Below, in pieces: positions 33,278-45,289 of a stretch of DNA of 64,000 nt. This DNA is from Buddleja alternifolia. Its lineage: Eukaryota > Streptophyta > Magnoliopsida > Lamiales > Scrophulariaceae. A program made the translations under genes and the position numbers. The notes beneath the pieces are model-generated. The model was not told the origin of the DNA, made no database searches, and saw only the letters and a program-made list of their open reading frames with translations. Location of the stretch: positions 38,550,980 through 38,614,979 of the forward strand of contig CM033392.1 of the NCBI GenBank assembly GCA_019426215.1. The letters run 5' to 3'. Positions within the stretch are counted from its first letter, which is position 1. Every line of letters starts with the position of its first letter.

Positions 33278-35752
33278 TTAAATAGGTGGCCCATTTAGGA
33301 CGACAATATCCTTATCATTCCTCCTTTTATCCTCGTGCACCACTCGCCTCCACTCATATCGCGGTGTTTCGAGATTAGTCCTTCGTGCTGGATTGTCTTA
33401 TCGATCTCATGAACACGTTTATGAGGTGGAATGTACTTCATGCATAAATCCTCATCTCTCACCTTGTCTTGGTTCTTATTGGGAACCTCATCCTCAAACT
33501 CAAGAGTGCCCTTAGTCTTGCCACTTGCACATTTCTCTTCAACCAAAGGGTTAATAACATCGACATTTAAAAAAGTAAGATCATCCATGTATGGTTTCAT
33601 ATAATTATAAGCATCGAACATCACCTTTTCATCTCCTACCTTCAATGTCAATTTACGCATTCCCACGTCAATCTTGGCATTGCTAGTGTTTAGGAAAGGT
33701 CTTCTTAGGATGAAGGGGACGTCAGTGTCGCTATCCACCTCAAGAACCACGACATCAACCGGATAGAAGAACTTGTCAGCTTGTACAATGACATCCTTGA
33801 TAATGCCCTTTGGGTGCTTGATAGAGCGATCCGCCAATTGTAATGACATAGATATGGGTTTGGGATTCCTGAGGCCGAGCTTCTTGAAGATAGAATAGGG
33901 GAGAAGATTAATACTTGCTCCCGAATCACAAAGAACCTTTTCAAAATTTAGATGGCCAATAGTGCATGGTATGGTAAGGCTCCCCGGGTCATTGAGCTTG
34001 CAAGGCAATTCGTTAAGTAGGACGGCGCATCACTCCTCAATTAGACAAACCGTTTCATTTTCCTCCCACTTTTGCTTGTTAGATAGAATATCTTTGAAGA
34101 AGTTAACATAATTCGGCATTTGCAAAATAGGGTCAACGACGGGAATATTGATCCTAAACCTCACAAAGAATAGCGAAGATACGAAGGAAACTTGGATCCA
34201 TCTCCTTCTCTTTCTTTTTCTGTGCATTTGGGAAGGGAAGACATATCTCGATAGGTGGAGTGGGTGTCACTAGGACCATCACGGCGCTCGAGCGCCTGGG
34301 CATGACCATCACGGCGCTCGAGCGCGGTGTGCAGTGGAAAATGATCCTGACTGGGAGTGGATGGTGCCTGGGCGTCTTTTGAGCGGCGCTTGGGCGCAAG
34401 ATGCAATGGCTAGTGATTTTCCAACTGTTTACCACACCTTAAGGTAATTGCATAGCATTGCTCCTTAGGATTCTTTTTCGTATCGCTGGGCAAAGTTCCC
34501 GGGGCTCTCTCGCTAAACGCCTTTGATAAATGGCCCATGTGTGTTTTCATATCTCACATTTCCATACACATGTCCTTCATCATGTTTCAGAGTTCATTGA
34601 ACGACGCATCCAACTTTTTAATGTGCTCATCTAGATGTTCCTCGGTTGTAGGAGGTCTCACTTGCCCTTGCCCTTCAAAATTCCCTTGCCTTTGAGCTTG
34701 GTTAGTGTTAAATGGAGGCCTTGGAGCTTGATAAATTCCGGGGTGGGAATTTTGTGCCTGATTGGGTCTTTCTGGGAAATTGCCGGGCACGTGAAAGTTA
34801 GCCCGAGGTCGGTTAGCATTTCCAACGTAGTTTACGTCATCGACCCTCGGGTCTAGAGCCACCTCTTCCTCTACTACTTCTTGGACACAAGCAACTCTTG
34901 TAGTGGATGTGATCTTTTCATCATCGGGATAGAGCTCATCTTCCTGGGCCAATTGTTCGATTTTTCCCACACACTTTAGCAATCTAGCCCAAGGAGATCA
35001 CCACCCGCGCCCGTAATGAACCTATTTCGAACGCGCGTCCGGATTCCATCATAGAAGTGTAGTACTTGTTCATTCAACCCGAAGTTATGATCCGGGCATT
35101 TTCGGAGCATGCCCTTATATCTAGCCCATGTCTCGGCTAAGGACTCATTATTCCTTTGCCTAAATCCTTTTATGTTGCTCCGGAGCTCATTGATTTTGGA
35201 AGGTGGGAAGAATTTATTCAAAAAGGCATCGACTAACTCACCCCATGTTGTGATGGATTGGGGTGGTAAAGATTTGTATCACGTGGTTGCCTTGTCCTTT
35301 AACGAGAAGTGGAAGACTCTTAGATGTATTGCATCGAGATCCCGTGGATGAAATTGGATAGTCATGAGAGCATCGTCTAAAGTCTCCAAATGTGCATGAG
35401 GCGATTATTGAGGCTCACCATAGAAGGGTTCTCCTTGCACCATAGTAAAGATGTGTGACTGAATGTGATAATTCAATGAATAGAAATTGGGTAAGACCAC
35501 GGGCCCTGGTATAGAGTGAACCCTTGGTGATAGGCTACCCCGAACCGATGGAAGTTGTTGAGGAGGAGGCTGTTGCATGGCTTGGAGAATACCTTGTGAC
35601 CACTCTCGATTCTCCAGTAAGTTCATGTCTAGAAAACGTGCATTTGGTTGATAGATATTATCCGCCATTTCTCGAACTTTTCTACTAGCCCGGAGTACAC
35701 GTTCAGTTTCGGGCTCAAAATCAAGCGAAGGCTCGTTAGAGGAGCAGGTCAT
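33278..35752 (-). pseudogene. Gag-protease of A (broken)
   Basis: Starts at 35752 (MTCSSNEPSLDFEPETERVL). Gag blocks FFPPSKINELRSNIKGF and WARYKGMLRKCPDHNFG lie in 34976-35221. The stretch between 35405 and 35222 contains stops, and at least three frameshifts occur (near 34980, 34420 and 34230). The linker carries two copies of the perfect-type palindrome GGCGCTCGAGCGCC (34283-34296, 34313-34327) plus two more words (34363-34376, 34385-34398). The segment INIPVVDPILQMPNYVNFFK before the protease, deleted in F, is kept. Protease reads VLCDSGASINLLPYS with D-S-G intact. The end, VVLNGPPI and stop at 33278, equals that of F. Confidence 0.88.
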
Positions 35753-35889
35753 GCACCAAGAACAAACCTATAAAGTAAACAAATGAAACAAAATTAGACT
35801 AACAAGAAAAATAAGAGAAAATCATGAAATAAACGAAAAACTAAGAATGATGAAAATGTAAAATAAAATAAAAAACTAAAATAAACAAG

Positions 35890-35907
35890 TCCCCGGCAAC
35901 GGCGCCA
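35890..35907 (-). promoter_or_regulatory. Primer binding site of A (tRNA-Asp)
   Basis: Minus strand TGGCGCCGTTGCCGGGGA, identical to that of F, six bases from the LTR. Confidence 0.9.
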
Positions 35908-35913
35908 AAAACT

Positions 35914-36704
35914 TGACACGCTAGAACCTAACGTGCTTCAATAGCAAGTATACTAGTCATGATAGTAATAAGTGGACAAAAAGTCACGGTTGTTGAACTA
36001 CAAGAACTTGAATTTTAGTTTATAAGTTTTGATAAAGGAAAAGACAATTAAAGTAAAGCGCAAGTAATTGATTGAACAAATGAAGAACAAAAGAGGAAAC
36101 GAACTATGGATTAAACCTCACGTATGATAAAGTGACTAAGACACATGCTACAACCGTATTTACTCATCAATAAATATGAGACACTCTTCGAATTATTAGA
36201 CTCCTATTGCTTTGGTGGGAATTCCTTAATTAATATTACTCGATGTCTCGGCTATAATAATCCTATGATTAACTAGCGGTTCTTTAAATATGTCTATCCG
36301 AGAATCTAACCAAAAACTATGCATTTTTGTTCTAGAATTTCCCCTGATAAATTCGGCTAACAGCACCCGGGAATCTCTACCTATCTCTAGGGGCAATTCC
36401 TCATGTCTTACGGATGATGTGTTAATTCCCTTGAACTCTAGCCTATACTCTCTCGAATGAATAGACTAGGCAAAATAGCAAGCATATGATGATCAAGCAT
36501 ATGATTGGGATAAAATCATAAAATTAAAACACAAAGCAATAGTAGAATTAATACGAAAGATCACTTCATATATATGAACTCATAAATTCGGCTTTCGCAT
36601 GGCCTTAGTTACACAAACTTAGCTCATCATAGATAGCTTAAGAAGATCTAAAGTAATTATATACATAGTTATGAACATAAAAGTGTAATGAAAGCAAGTA
36701 AAAC
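35914..36704 (-). repeat. 5' LTR of A, truncated
   Basis: Begins TGACACGCTAGAACC and matches 223-959 plus 2605-2646 of the other LTR without the solo LTR. Similarity ends after AGCAAGTAAAAC at 36704. The remaining 400 bases or so of LTR are absent. Confidence 0.88.
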
Positions 36705-37427
36705 GACCTATGTATGTTTTCTTGATTTTTTGTTGTCTTTTTATTTAATCATTTATTTTTTTTTGTTACGGAAATTGTTTGTATCATTTTTGGATATACT
36801 ACAGGTGTTTGAGCGCTTGTGCACGAGGACCCCACACAAATGACCCAACTTCAGGTGTTGCTTTGCGTTCGGCTTTTCTTTTGTAGTTTTGCCTTATTGG
36901 ATGTGGGTCGTTGGACACTTGATCCGATTTCCATCAATACTTGGATAGAACTAACGGAAGGTTTGTATGATTACTGAACATTTCAGGAAAGCTCAATCTA
37001 GGTGGAAAGGATTCCACCTGGAATAGTCTTTCCCATGTCATTGTTTGGTTACATACATGAATTATAACCAAATTTGTATAGTAATTTTAGTCATTTATTT
37101 GACCCACTGAAATACAATTACACTAAAATAAAATATAATTTATTATTATTATCATAACTTTCTTTACATTACACATTCATAATATATGGAAATATATTTA
37201 AATATAAAAATTTTGAACAAAAAATAATATATATATATAACATGTATATATAATTACACATCTATACCATACAAATACATAAATTCGGTAGAATAAAAAA
37301 TATCCCCTTGAACTATACATATTGTCACATATACACCCTTAAACTTTAAAAGATATCAAAATGGTCCCTCATGACTCTCATCCAAACACAACCTTACAAT
37401 GTTTAAGCACTATATTATTTGGGTTAC
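36705..37427. other. Unassigned AT-rich stretch
   Basis: No element recognised. It holds a short hairpin (AGGTGGAA 37000-37007, TTCCACCT 37012-37019) and an open frame of 54 codons on the plus strand (36813-36977) that follows an acceptor-like TACTACAG. A repeat-like AT tail carries TCATCCAAACACAACC near 37379-37394, which resembles terminal sequence of some MITEs. It may be a decayed DNA transposon or old target DNA. Confidence 0.35.
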
Positions 37428-38454
37428 AAGCATAAAAACGCAGCAGAAGAATTAAAGGATCAAACATAGAAATCACTGATTCACATATTCAAACTTATGG
37501 GCTTCGAAAAGCAAACCTTCTCGCAAGTTACAGTTAAATCTATGAAATTCCGGATTCTTTGATTTTGATCCAAACAGCAGAACAACTACTGTCTCTAAAT
37601 AACCACGCGGAATTGTAGCAGAAAAATCTCCTTCTTTACTCCTCTGATGGACATATAGTAGAAGAGATAGAGGGGAGGGAATTTTTCTCTAATGCTTTGG
37701 AGGCTCACAATTTGACTGATGTCAACTAGGTCTAAAAGTCATAAGAGATAATATATATATATATATACATATCTCATGACTTGGTGGCCAAGTCAAAACA
37801 ACCCATATTGAATGTCCTATTGGACGCCCAACTCGGCCCTTATGGACGTTCACTAAAACGTCCATCTTGGCCCGTTTTGGCTTGTGTCTAATTAAATATT
37901 TTAATCAATTATTTATTTATCTAATAAATAAATAAACCTATTAATTAATTAATTAGATAGATTAGATAAATTAATCTATTAATTTATTTCTCCAAGAAAT
38001 TAATTAATAATTAATCTTATCGATATATTGAATTAACTCATCCAATGAATAATTAAATATCACCATTGTTTCCAAACTAATTCCATTCATTTTTCCTTTG
38101 CAAAACCTTTATGTGCAATTCTTTAGGTTCGTCTCAAAAGGCAATTGGGAGGAAACCAAAGGATGTGGGTAACACCTAGACAGTCTCGGGGCCCACATCA
38201 TAACCCAATTGATAACGAATGAGTAAGATCATTCCAAACCTTTCACGCTGTGAATATCGTACGAGTATAAAACTTTTATTCTAATATCTCAGTCAAGTGA
38301 GAGTCACGGTTTAGTCAAACTCACAGTACTTGACCATATGCAAAGATCATAATGAGTAGAGGTCGCTGAGTATAAACCTATGTCCTACATGAGTAACTCC
38401 AACGCTTTGGCCAAAAACTTTTGACCTCACTTATTCATGACAGCAAAGGATATA
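37428..38454 (-). repeat. Copia LTR fragment H
   Basis: Similar to 960-1950 of solo LTR G in the same orientation (CTCAAAAGGCAATTGGGAGG, CGCTGTGAATA and the TGAGAGTCA blocks). It is cut at 38454, where LTR I starts in the opposite orientation. Includes a TA microsatellite (37751-37767). Confidence 0.75.
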
Positions 38455-39927
38455 TGTTGGGTTTGTGCCCTCGATGCCAAGGAGGACTTAGAGAATAGGG
38501 CACTAGTTTATACTGTGCAACCTATAACTAATATAAAGGCATTAGTAAGTTGTTCATATAATTCTTAATGGCATCTATAAGTCTTAAATGAAAAACTAGT
38601 CCATGTGAGTCAAGGTAAACCTTCGCACTCCTTATAGTAGTTAAGGAGATGGGCACTGGAAGGGCTTGATACTTAATCACTTAAATGGTTCGCAAGTCGG
38701 AGAATCTCAATTGGGCATTGAGATTCGTGTGGACTTGTATCACACATGCTCTGAAAAGGAGTGTCACTTTAACACTATGGGATAGTGGGAGTTTGTATCA
38801 TGTATACATTAATTGGAGTGGATTAGTGTATTCGAACACGGTTCGTAATAATCCAATCACATGGTTTTTACTCAGTGACTGTCAATGATCGGATTACTGA
38901 TTATGATAGTATGCGAGAGCCTTTGACCTGAGTAATCTAGTTGAAGATGTGCTTGTGAAATCAAGTCTGTCATTAGAGTAGTTAGATCCAATTCACCCAT
39001 TGGTACGATCGACCTCGAAGTACGGCTTGATGGGCAAGTAGCAGTCTTAACTGGTTAGAAAAATGGAATTCACTATCTCAAAAGTAAACGAGAAGTATCC
39101 TATGTAATCATAGGTAAATGAGAATAAAGTCTCTGGCCAGAGCCCATGAACTAACCCGTGTTGGACACTGAGGGTAGTTCAGTAATCTCATTTACTATGA
39201 CACTTGAGCATAGCATCGAGTCTTATGAGTTTGACATATTCCATGACTCTCACTCGATCGGGATACGTCAGTGAAGGGCTTAACTCATATAGTATTCATA
39301 ATCTAGAGGTTCGTAATGACATAGTCATTTCGTACTGGGTTGATCTACGATGTGAGGCCACGGTACTGGCTAGATGTCACCCACATCCTTTGGCGTCCTC
39401 CCATTGCCAATCGAGACGAACCTAGAGAGTCGCTCTATAAGAATAGACGGGGAAATCGATTGTTGTATTTGGAGGACGTTTTGGTAATTTGTCCTTTGGA
39501 AGGACGAATTAATTAATTGGATGAATTAATTTAATTAGTTGTTTAATTGGATTAAACATAGATAATTAAATTAATTATGTTGACTAGGTCAACTATGAGT
39601 ATTAATTAATTATTTAGTTAATTAATTAATTAGAAAATTACTTTAATCTGTGTATATTTAATTGGATTCAATATTAGAGGATTAAATTAATTAGGCTAAG
39701 ATGACTAAGTCAACATAGCCCAATGGAAGTCCAATTGGGCCCTATGGGGCGTGTGACTAGTGGGCTGAGTTATTTAATCCTCCAATACAAGCTAGAGAAC
39801 ACAGTTGAAAATTACATAACTCAGTCCCTCCACCAGAAATACAACACAGAGAAAATTCTCTTCCACTCTCTCTCACCTAGCCTCCATTATGGAGAAAAGA
39901 GATGGAGATTTTCGGGGTCAATTCCAA
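38455..39927 (+). repeat. Copia LTR fragment I
   Basis: Starts with an intact LTR end, TGTTGGGTTTGTGCCCTC, and is in plus orientation like the LTRs of C. Its stretch 39320-39440 is the reverse complement of the conserved LTR block in G and H (for example GGCTAGATGTCACCCACATCC). The end is lost near 39927, where remnant LTR sequence of D begins. No PBS follows. Confidence 0.75.
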
Positions 39928-40399
39928 TGTGTGAATTACAAAGTATAAAACCCTAATCTAACTCTCTATGAAAAAGACAGAATATTGCTGGACAAGAACT
40001 CTAAAAATGCTCTCCTTAACCCTACTGCATCACTTTATATTTATAGGCGTGGTTTGAGAAGAGTCTGTGTAAGTGTAGAATTTTGGAAATTTCCAAAATT
40101 GTTCTACCGACTTCAACGTTCGAACGTTAGTATCCCTAGCGTCCGTGAGTAACATCTTCCAACATTCGGGCGTAAACTCTCTCAACGTTCGAATGTTCTG
40201 ATCTTCCACGTTCGAACGCTAAACTCATCGACTTTCTGCTCTGATATTCCATCTTTCTATTGCTTTTATCCTTGCTATGATTTATACCTGGATACTTAAA
40301 ATAGACATATTACACACATATGTGGTATAAAATCATGATCAATTCTATGAAAATCATACAACTAAAGGACTATAAAACATGTAATTCTCGACTCTATCA
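39928..40399 (-). repeat. Remnant of 3' LTR of D
   Basis: The right boundary GACTCTATCA next to the PPT is clear; the left boundary against LTR fragment I is approximate. It contains AACGTTCGAACGTT (40115-40128), a perfect palindrome, and variants at 40161-40173, 40184-40197 and 40207-40220. The partner LTR lies outside the window. Confidence 0.65.
40115..40220. repeat. AACGTTCGAACGTT words in LTR of D
   Basis: Four copies: AACGTTCGAACGTT (40115), AACATTCGGGCGT (40161), AACGTTCGAATGTT (40184), CACGTTCGAACGCT (40207). The position in the element matches that of the GGCGCC words in the LTRs of A and F. Confidence 0.75.
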
Positions 40400-40413
40400 A
40401 CTCCTCCAAACTT
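40400..40413 (-). promoter_or_regulatory. Polypurine tract of D
   Basis: Minus strand AAGTTTGGAGGAGT before the LTR start TGATAGAG. Confidence 0.75.
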
Positions 40414-41712
40414 ATACATTGATAACCCTCGATCAATGATAGACATCAACGCAACCAAATGTAAACAAAAATAAAACAAACAAAGATAAAGATAAACTCT
40501 CTTTCGTGGAGTAGACGATTACACTTAGCATGTGTAACAAGCCTTTAAACCTTAATGTTCCCCAAAAAGGACGAGTTATAGTCTCTGAGGGTTTGCAGAT
40601 GATATACCCACAAAATCTAACAAATTTTCAATCCCAACGCAATCAATACATCTCAACATAATTAACAAGAATAAATTGCACAAAATCAACCTTTCAACGC
40701 TCACAAGTATATATACTTATCAAATTCTTTTGCTTATGTGACACCAATACTTGAATAGACTCCACAGGGTGTAGTGAAAATAAATCTAAGGTATTATAGT
40801 CGAGAGGCATCCTTACCAATTTTTGGAGATTAATCCCATATCTATCAACTTTTGATCAAACACAAAAGAAAAGAATCATAGAGAACTCCATAGCCACTTA
40901 AATTTCATTACTTCAAACATTCACACTTTCAATTCATATGAAACTTTCTAATTAACTTCATCAAGGCTAGATCATGTGCAATGTTTTATTCCCTTAGGCC
41001 TTCTATGACACCCATGTAACAAGCTTTAGATCAATGACTCCCAAACTGGATAGTTTTAGGGCATTAAGTCTAAAAACACTCCTAAGAATTTAATCATTCG
41101 AGTATCAAAGGTCACGAAATAAAACTAGATCTTTTAAATAATTCATTCCTTTTTGGCTTGAGCAAAGCTCAAATTAGCATAATAGTATAGTATATAGGCC
41201 TGAAACTTTCACACATATTGGCCTGACCACTTTTGGTCATACCAAAATTCAACCTTTCTTCTTCATTGTTTAGCATACAAAATTAACTACTCAACTTATA
41301 ACCTTAAGAAAAATCTAAGTCAATATTTCCGGGAAAAATTCCCTAAGTGTCTCAAGATGGTTATCCTCCCAAATCTTCCACCCTCGACTTATGTGCATTG
41401 TGAATCATCTAAGGAAATCAATTCTCGTCTAGGGTCTCCATGAGCAATTTCAAAGATATATATGTTTCATCAAATTCAAATTATTTCAAGAAGTCATGTC
41501 ATTTTTCCAAGTTAATCAATTTCAATGTAGCAATTGGAAGGACTAAAAAAAAAATTCATACTTGATTTTCTCAGCTTAGAAGTATATAAATATGATAGCA
41601 AACAAACTTTCCCCCAAACTCAAGTTAAAAATTAGGATTGCATCATCAAATTTCAAAATAAGTAATCTTCTACCCCCAAACTCAAATCCAACATTGTCCC
41701 CAATGTTGTTAT
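40414..41712 (-). other. 3' non-coding region of D, first part
   Basis: Non-coding; aligns with 22413-23712 of F. It holds the PPT-adjacent hairpin with a changed stem (40418-40437, outer arms ATTGAT and ATCAAT) and the AACATT hairpin (41689-41708). A PPT-core copy (reversed CCCCCAAACT) lies near 41673-41682. C inserted directly at the edge of the AACATT hairpin (TSD GTTAT 41708-41712). Confidence 0.75.
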
Positions 41713-42280
41713 TGTTAGGATTATGCCCTCAGATGCCATAGAGGATAATATGAATAGGGCATCTATCTTGTATTGAACTTAAATATTATTTATAATAAAA
41801 GGCATCATTTAAGTTTTCACTTAATTCTTATCTGCATCTATAAGTTGTGTAAAACATTTTATCCATGTTTTTAGTGCCATCCCTCTACTTCCTATGGGAT
41901 AGGAAGAGTGGCACTAGAGACACCGATCTTGATTACTAAAACAAGTTCGCAAGTAATATAAAGTCTTTAATGGACAAATAAAGACTTCGAATACTTGTAC
42001 AATCTTAACTCCGACATGGGTGTGTCTGTCTAGTATCATGGGATGATAGGAGAGTAAGATTGTAGGCAACGTGATTCGTTGTTGGATTCATCTACAACTT
42101 CAAGAATTGAAGAACACGAGGGTTCAAGATTTCGTTGAAGTTCATCAATCTAAAGTCGGATTTACTCGTTAATATATGTTTGAGATTCAATTATGCGAAT
42201 TAGAGTATACTTTTGGGTTTGTAAATTAAATTTTTGAAATCCTTCCGCTAAGATTAAGTATTTTTACCCGAAACCCAACA
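41713..42280 (+). repeat. 5' LTR of C, internally deleted
   Basis: Only 568 bases against about 1.6 kb in relatives. The 5' part (to about 42063) matches the start of LTR I; the 3' part from AGGCAACGTGATTCG matches the 3' LTR remnant at 48491. The middle is missing. Confidence 0.85.
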
Positions 42281-42281
42281 G

Positions 42282-42294
42282 TGGTATCAGAGCC
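42282..42294 (+). promoter_or_regulatory. Primer binding site of C
   Basis: TGGTATCAGAGCC one base after the LTR end; initiator tRNA-Met. Confidence 0.92.
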
Positions 42295-44413
42295 AATCTT
42301 TGATTTGCATATTTGATCTCCTTTTCGTGATTTAAGAAATGCAAGTTATGTGTTTTTGAAGCATGTTTGCATGTTTTCTTAAATCTGCGTTTTATGGTTT
42401 TTGCCTAGAATTTTTTTGGTTTTTAGTTATTGTAAATCTGAGAATATTTGATGATATTGAAAATAAAAAAATACCGAGGAAAAACAGGGCTCGAAAGCCT
42501 TGAAAGAAACGTGCGCAGCAGCTGTTCATGTGACCAGGCCGCCTGGCCTGACTCGCCCATTCACGGGCCATCGGGCCGTGTCCGTGGCCCGACGGGTCGT
42601 GTGTTTGACTCCCAATTCGTTGAACCGGGTCTTGGATTCGGGTCTTAAAACCGGCTATGTTTGGGTCGAAATTGATATTTGGTTTTGGGCGATTTTAATT
42701 AATTTGGTGGATCAAAAGGATGATGACCCAAATAATTTAAATCAAGCCCAATTGAAAATTCTCGAATTTCAATTTGTTAATTAGTTTGGACTTAATCTAA
42801 TTAAATCTAAATGGGCCAATTAGATAGGTGATTTGGACTTAAATTAAATTTAGCCCAATAAGAAATTAATAAAGCGTGCATGTTATTCTAATTAATTATT
42901 TTAAGCCCAATTAAATTGAATCCAAGTGGACCAAAATGATGGTGACTTGGGTTTGATGAAATCGAGCCCAATAAGATTAATTGGAATATAATATTTAATT
43001 AGACTTAGTAAATTATTTTTCTTAGAGATTAATAATTAATTTATGAATTAAATATTATTATTTTTCTTCGACTTGAAAATTACTTAATTTTGAATAAGGA
43101 ATATAAATTATTTTTCTTAGAGATTAATAATTAATTCTTTGATCAAATAAAAGTATTTCCAATAATAGATAGCTTTAAATCATAATAAAATAAAATAAAT
43201 TTCCATATTTTATGTATTCTATTAGTAGGACTAATATTATTTTAATTAAAGGTAGATGTATTTAATTTTAATTTCGTACATCTAAGTCATCTAGTTGAAC
43301 GAGAATGATTTTAATTGAAATAGTGAATGTATAAAACATTGGAAATTTTATAAAGGACTTTTTAGTTGGACTAAAATTTTAATAATCAATATAAGTGATT
43401 TAATATTGCTAGCATGTATTAAATGTTGCGAGCATGTATTAATTGATGCGACCATGCTTTATGTGATTGTAACACTAATCATTGACTTAGGATTATATGT
43501 TTCACCTTTAATTTTATGGGTTATCAAATTTGAAGCTATTTATTATATTTTTAAAAATAATGCATGAGTTGTTGTTTTAGGAATCGAGATGAAATGGTTC
43601 AAAATTGATAAAGTCAAAAGGCCCATGAATGCTTAATAGGTTTGATCTATGTCTTTTTGATGGCCCATTGGCTCGGGCCCTCTAGTAAAAGTCCATGATC
43701 AAGTGGTGAATTTATTTATTCAAATTCCATAATTATTTATATTGAAAGGCATGATTATTAGTAGTATTTTTATGCATGATCAATATAGAATAAAAGCGCT
43801 ATATAAATTGCATAATGTGCAAAGTGAGACCAAAATCTTTTGACGAATTAAATTCTCCCAAATAAATAATACCCAGTTAGAAAAGAATGTGTGACATCCT
43901 CTCCCTCCACTAAGCTTTCTAAAATTAAAATTACTATAAAAGTATAATGCTTCCCAGTTATGGGGGTTATGCATTTAGAAAAAAATTGAAATTTTATTAA
44001 GTGCATCAAATGGCTTAATCGAAGCATATTTTACCCCAGAAACATGTTCGGTTGCAAAATGAAATTCAAATGTTAGATTATAGGAGTTAGTGGGAATGAA
44101 CTCGGGTAGTTCACGACGGTTGGGGTTTGGTGAACTATGGGGAAAGGTATTGAAATGTTTATTGGATAAATTGATATAAGATATCACAAATAATTAATGG
44201 GCCAGAAACCGGTTAGGTTGCAACCCATTTAGTTCCGTTGTGGAATCGATGCCAATGATGATTCCCGATTTTCACATGGGAGTGTGGGATTCGAAAAATG
44301 CAGTGGGAGCCAAGATAAATTAAGTCCTTAATTTTTCTTCGTTAAGTCAAAACAAGTAATCTAATAAATCTGATTTATTTCTGCAGTTATTTTCTCATTT
44401 ATCTCTCTCAAAT
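42295..44413 (+). other. Leader of C
   Basis: 2.1 kb untranslated. It begins with a GC-rich segment (42530-42650) and is then very AT-rich with repeated ATTAATTGG, AGCCCAATAAG and TTTTTCTTAGAGATTAATAA stretches (the last near 43015 and 43110). The small open frame at 42500-42784 has no family features. Confidence 0.75.
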
Positions 44414-45260
44414 ATGACAAACCCACTTTCAATTCTACTAAAAAATAATACCCTGACTGGACCAAATTATGTGGACTGACTTAGAAATTTGAGGATTGTC
44501 CTCAATATGGAATCTCTCGGACACATCTTGGAGGCTGATATCCCGGCGGCTCCTGCTAGAACACGTGTCAACGAGGAAGAGGTCCAAGCCCATGAAAAAT
44601 GGGTTAAGGACGACCTCCGGGTGAGAAGATACATGGTGGGATCTATGACTAATGATCTTCAAAGGTCACATGATAATATGCCCACTGCAAGAGCTATCCT
44701 AGCTCACCTGGTAGAGCTCTATGAAGAGCATAGTCGAACTGCTCGATATGAGATATCGAAAGAGCTCTTCGGAGCCAAGATGAAAGAAAGTGAGAAGGTT
44801 GGTGATCATGCCCTCGAAATGATTTCGAGGATCGAGAAATTGGAAGCTCTCGAATTCACCATGAACGCCACCCTTTAAACTGACTTAATCTTGTAGTCGC
44901 TTCCTGATTCATTTTCCCAATTTGTGGTTAACTTTAACTGTAATGAGATAGAGTACAATTTAGCTGGGCTAATGAACAAATTGGTTATTGCACAATCTCA
45001 AATGAAACCAAAGGGAAAGGAAACTGCCTTGCTCATCTCTTCTGGACCTAAAAAGTCTAAGTCTAAGTCTAAGAAGAAGAAGAATAAGAAAAAGTCTGGC
45101 GAGCTTGGAGCTTAAGGGGGTGTCAAGAAGGGTAAGGGAAAGGCTCAAGGGTCTTACAAGAGAAAAGGGCCTAAGAAAACGGATAGATGTCTCGAACGCG
45201 GTGAGCTTGGCCACTAGAAGAGGAACTGCCCCAAATTAGGCAAAGGCGCATAAGGTATAG
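44414..45260 (+). pseudogene. gag of copia element C
   Basis: ATG at 44414 (MTNPLSILLKNNTLTGPNY), a TGA at 44477 in place of a conserved Trp codon, then a long frame to 44878. Then a TAA, and a further frame 44924-45115 with a lysine-rich run (KSKSKSKKKKNKKKSG). The zinc knuckle near 45185-45230 reads C-L-E-R-G..H-stop..C: the second Cys codon is now Arg and the usual Trp is a stop. Confidence 0.87.
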
Positions 45261-45289
45261 AACTACTTGTTTTTGAAACTAACTGTTAT

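Larger units (their letters stand above)
223..36704 (-). mobile_element. Element A: Athila-like LTR element without pol, interrupted by B
   Basis: Outermost element of stack 1, on the minus strand. In element order it has a truncated 5' LTR (35914-36704), a PBS for tRNA-Asp (35890-35907), broken gag-protease (33278-35752), a spacer with a palindromic word array, a broken envelope-position ORF (31403-32279 continued at 4712-5258), a structured 3' non-coding region, a PPT and the 3' LTR (223-3049). Copia element B sits inside the envelope-position ORF with a CTTCT duplication. No reverse transcriptase, RNase H or integrase sequence lies between protease and the envelope-position ORF. Frameshifts and stops make it older than F. 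The right LTR stops being recognisable after 36704. Family assignment rests on PBS, protease motif and gag similarity to F. Confidence 0.85.

Noticed and set aside
36813..36977. Host gene exon
   Set aside because: Too short and without a recognisable family; kept only as a low-confidence observation.
42500..42784. 94-codon frame in a GC-rich segment
   Set aside because: It is in the untranslated leader of C. The equivalent leader of B has no matching frame.
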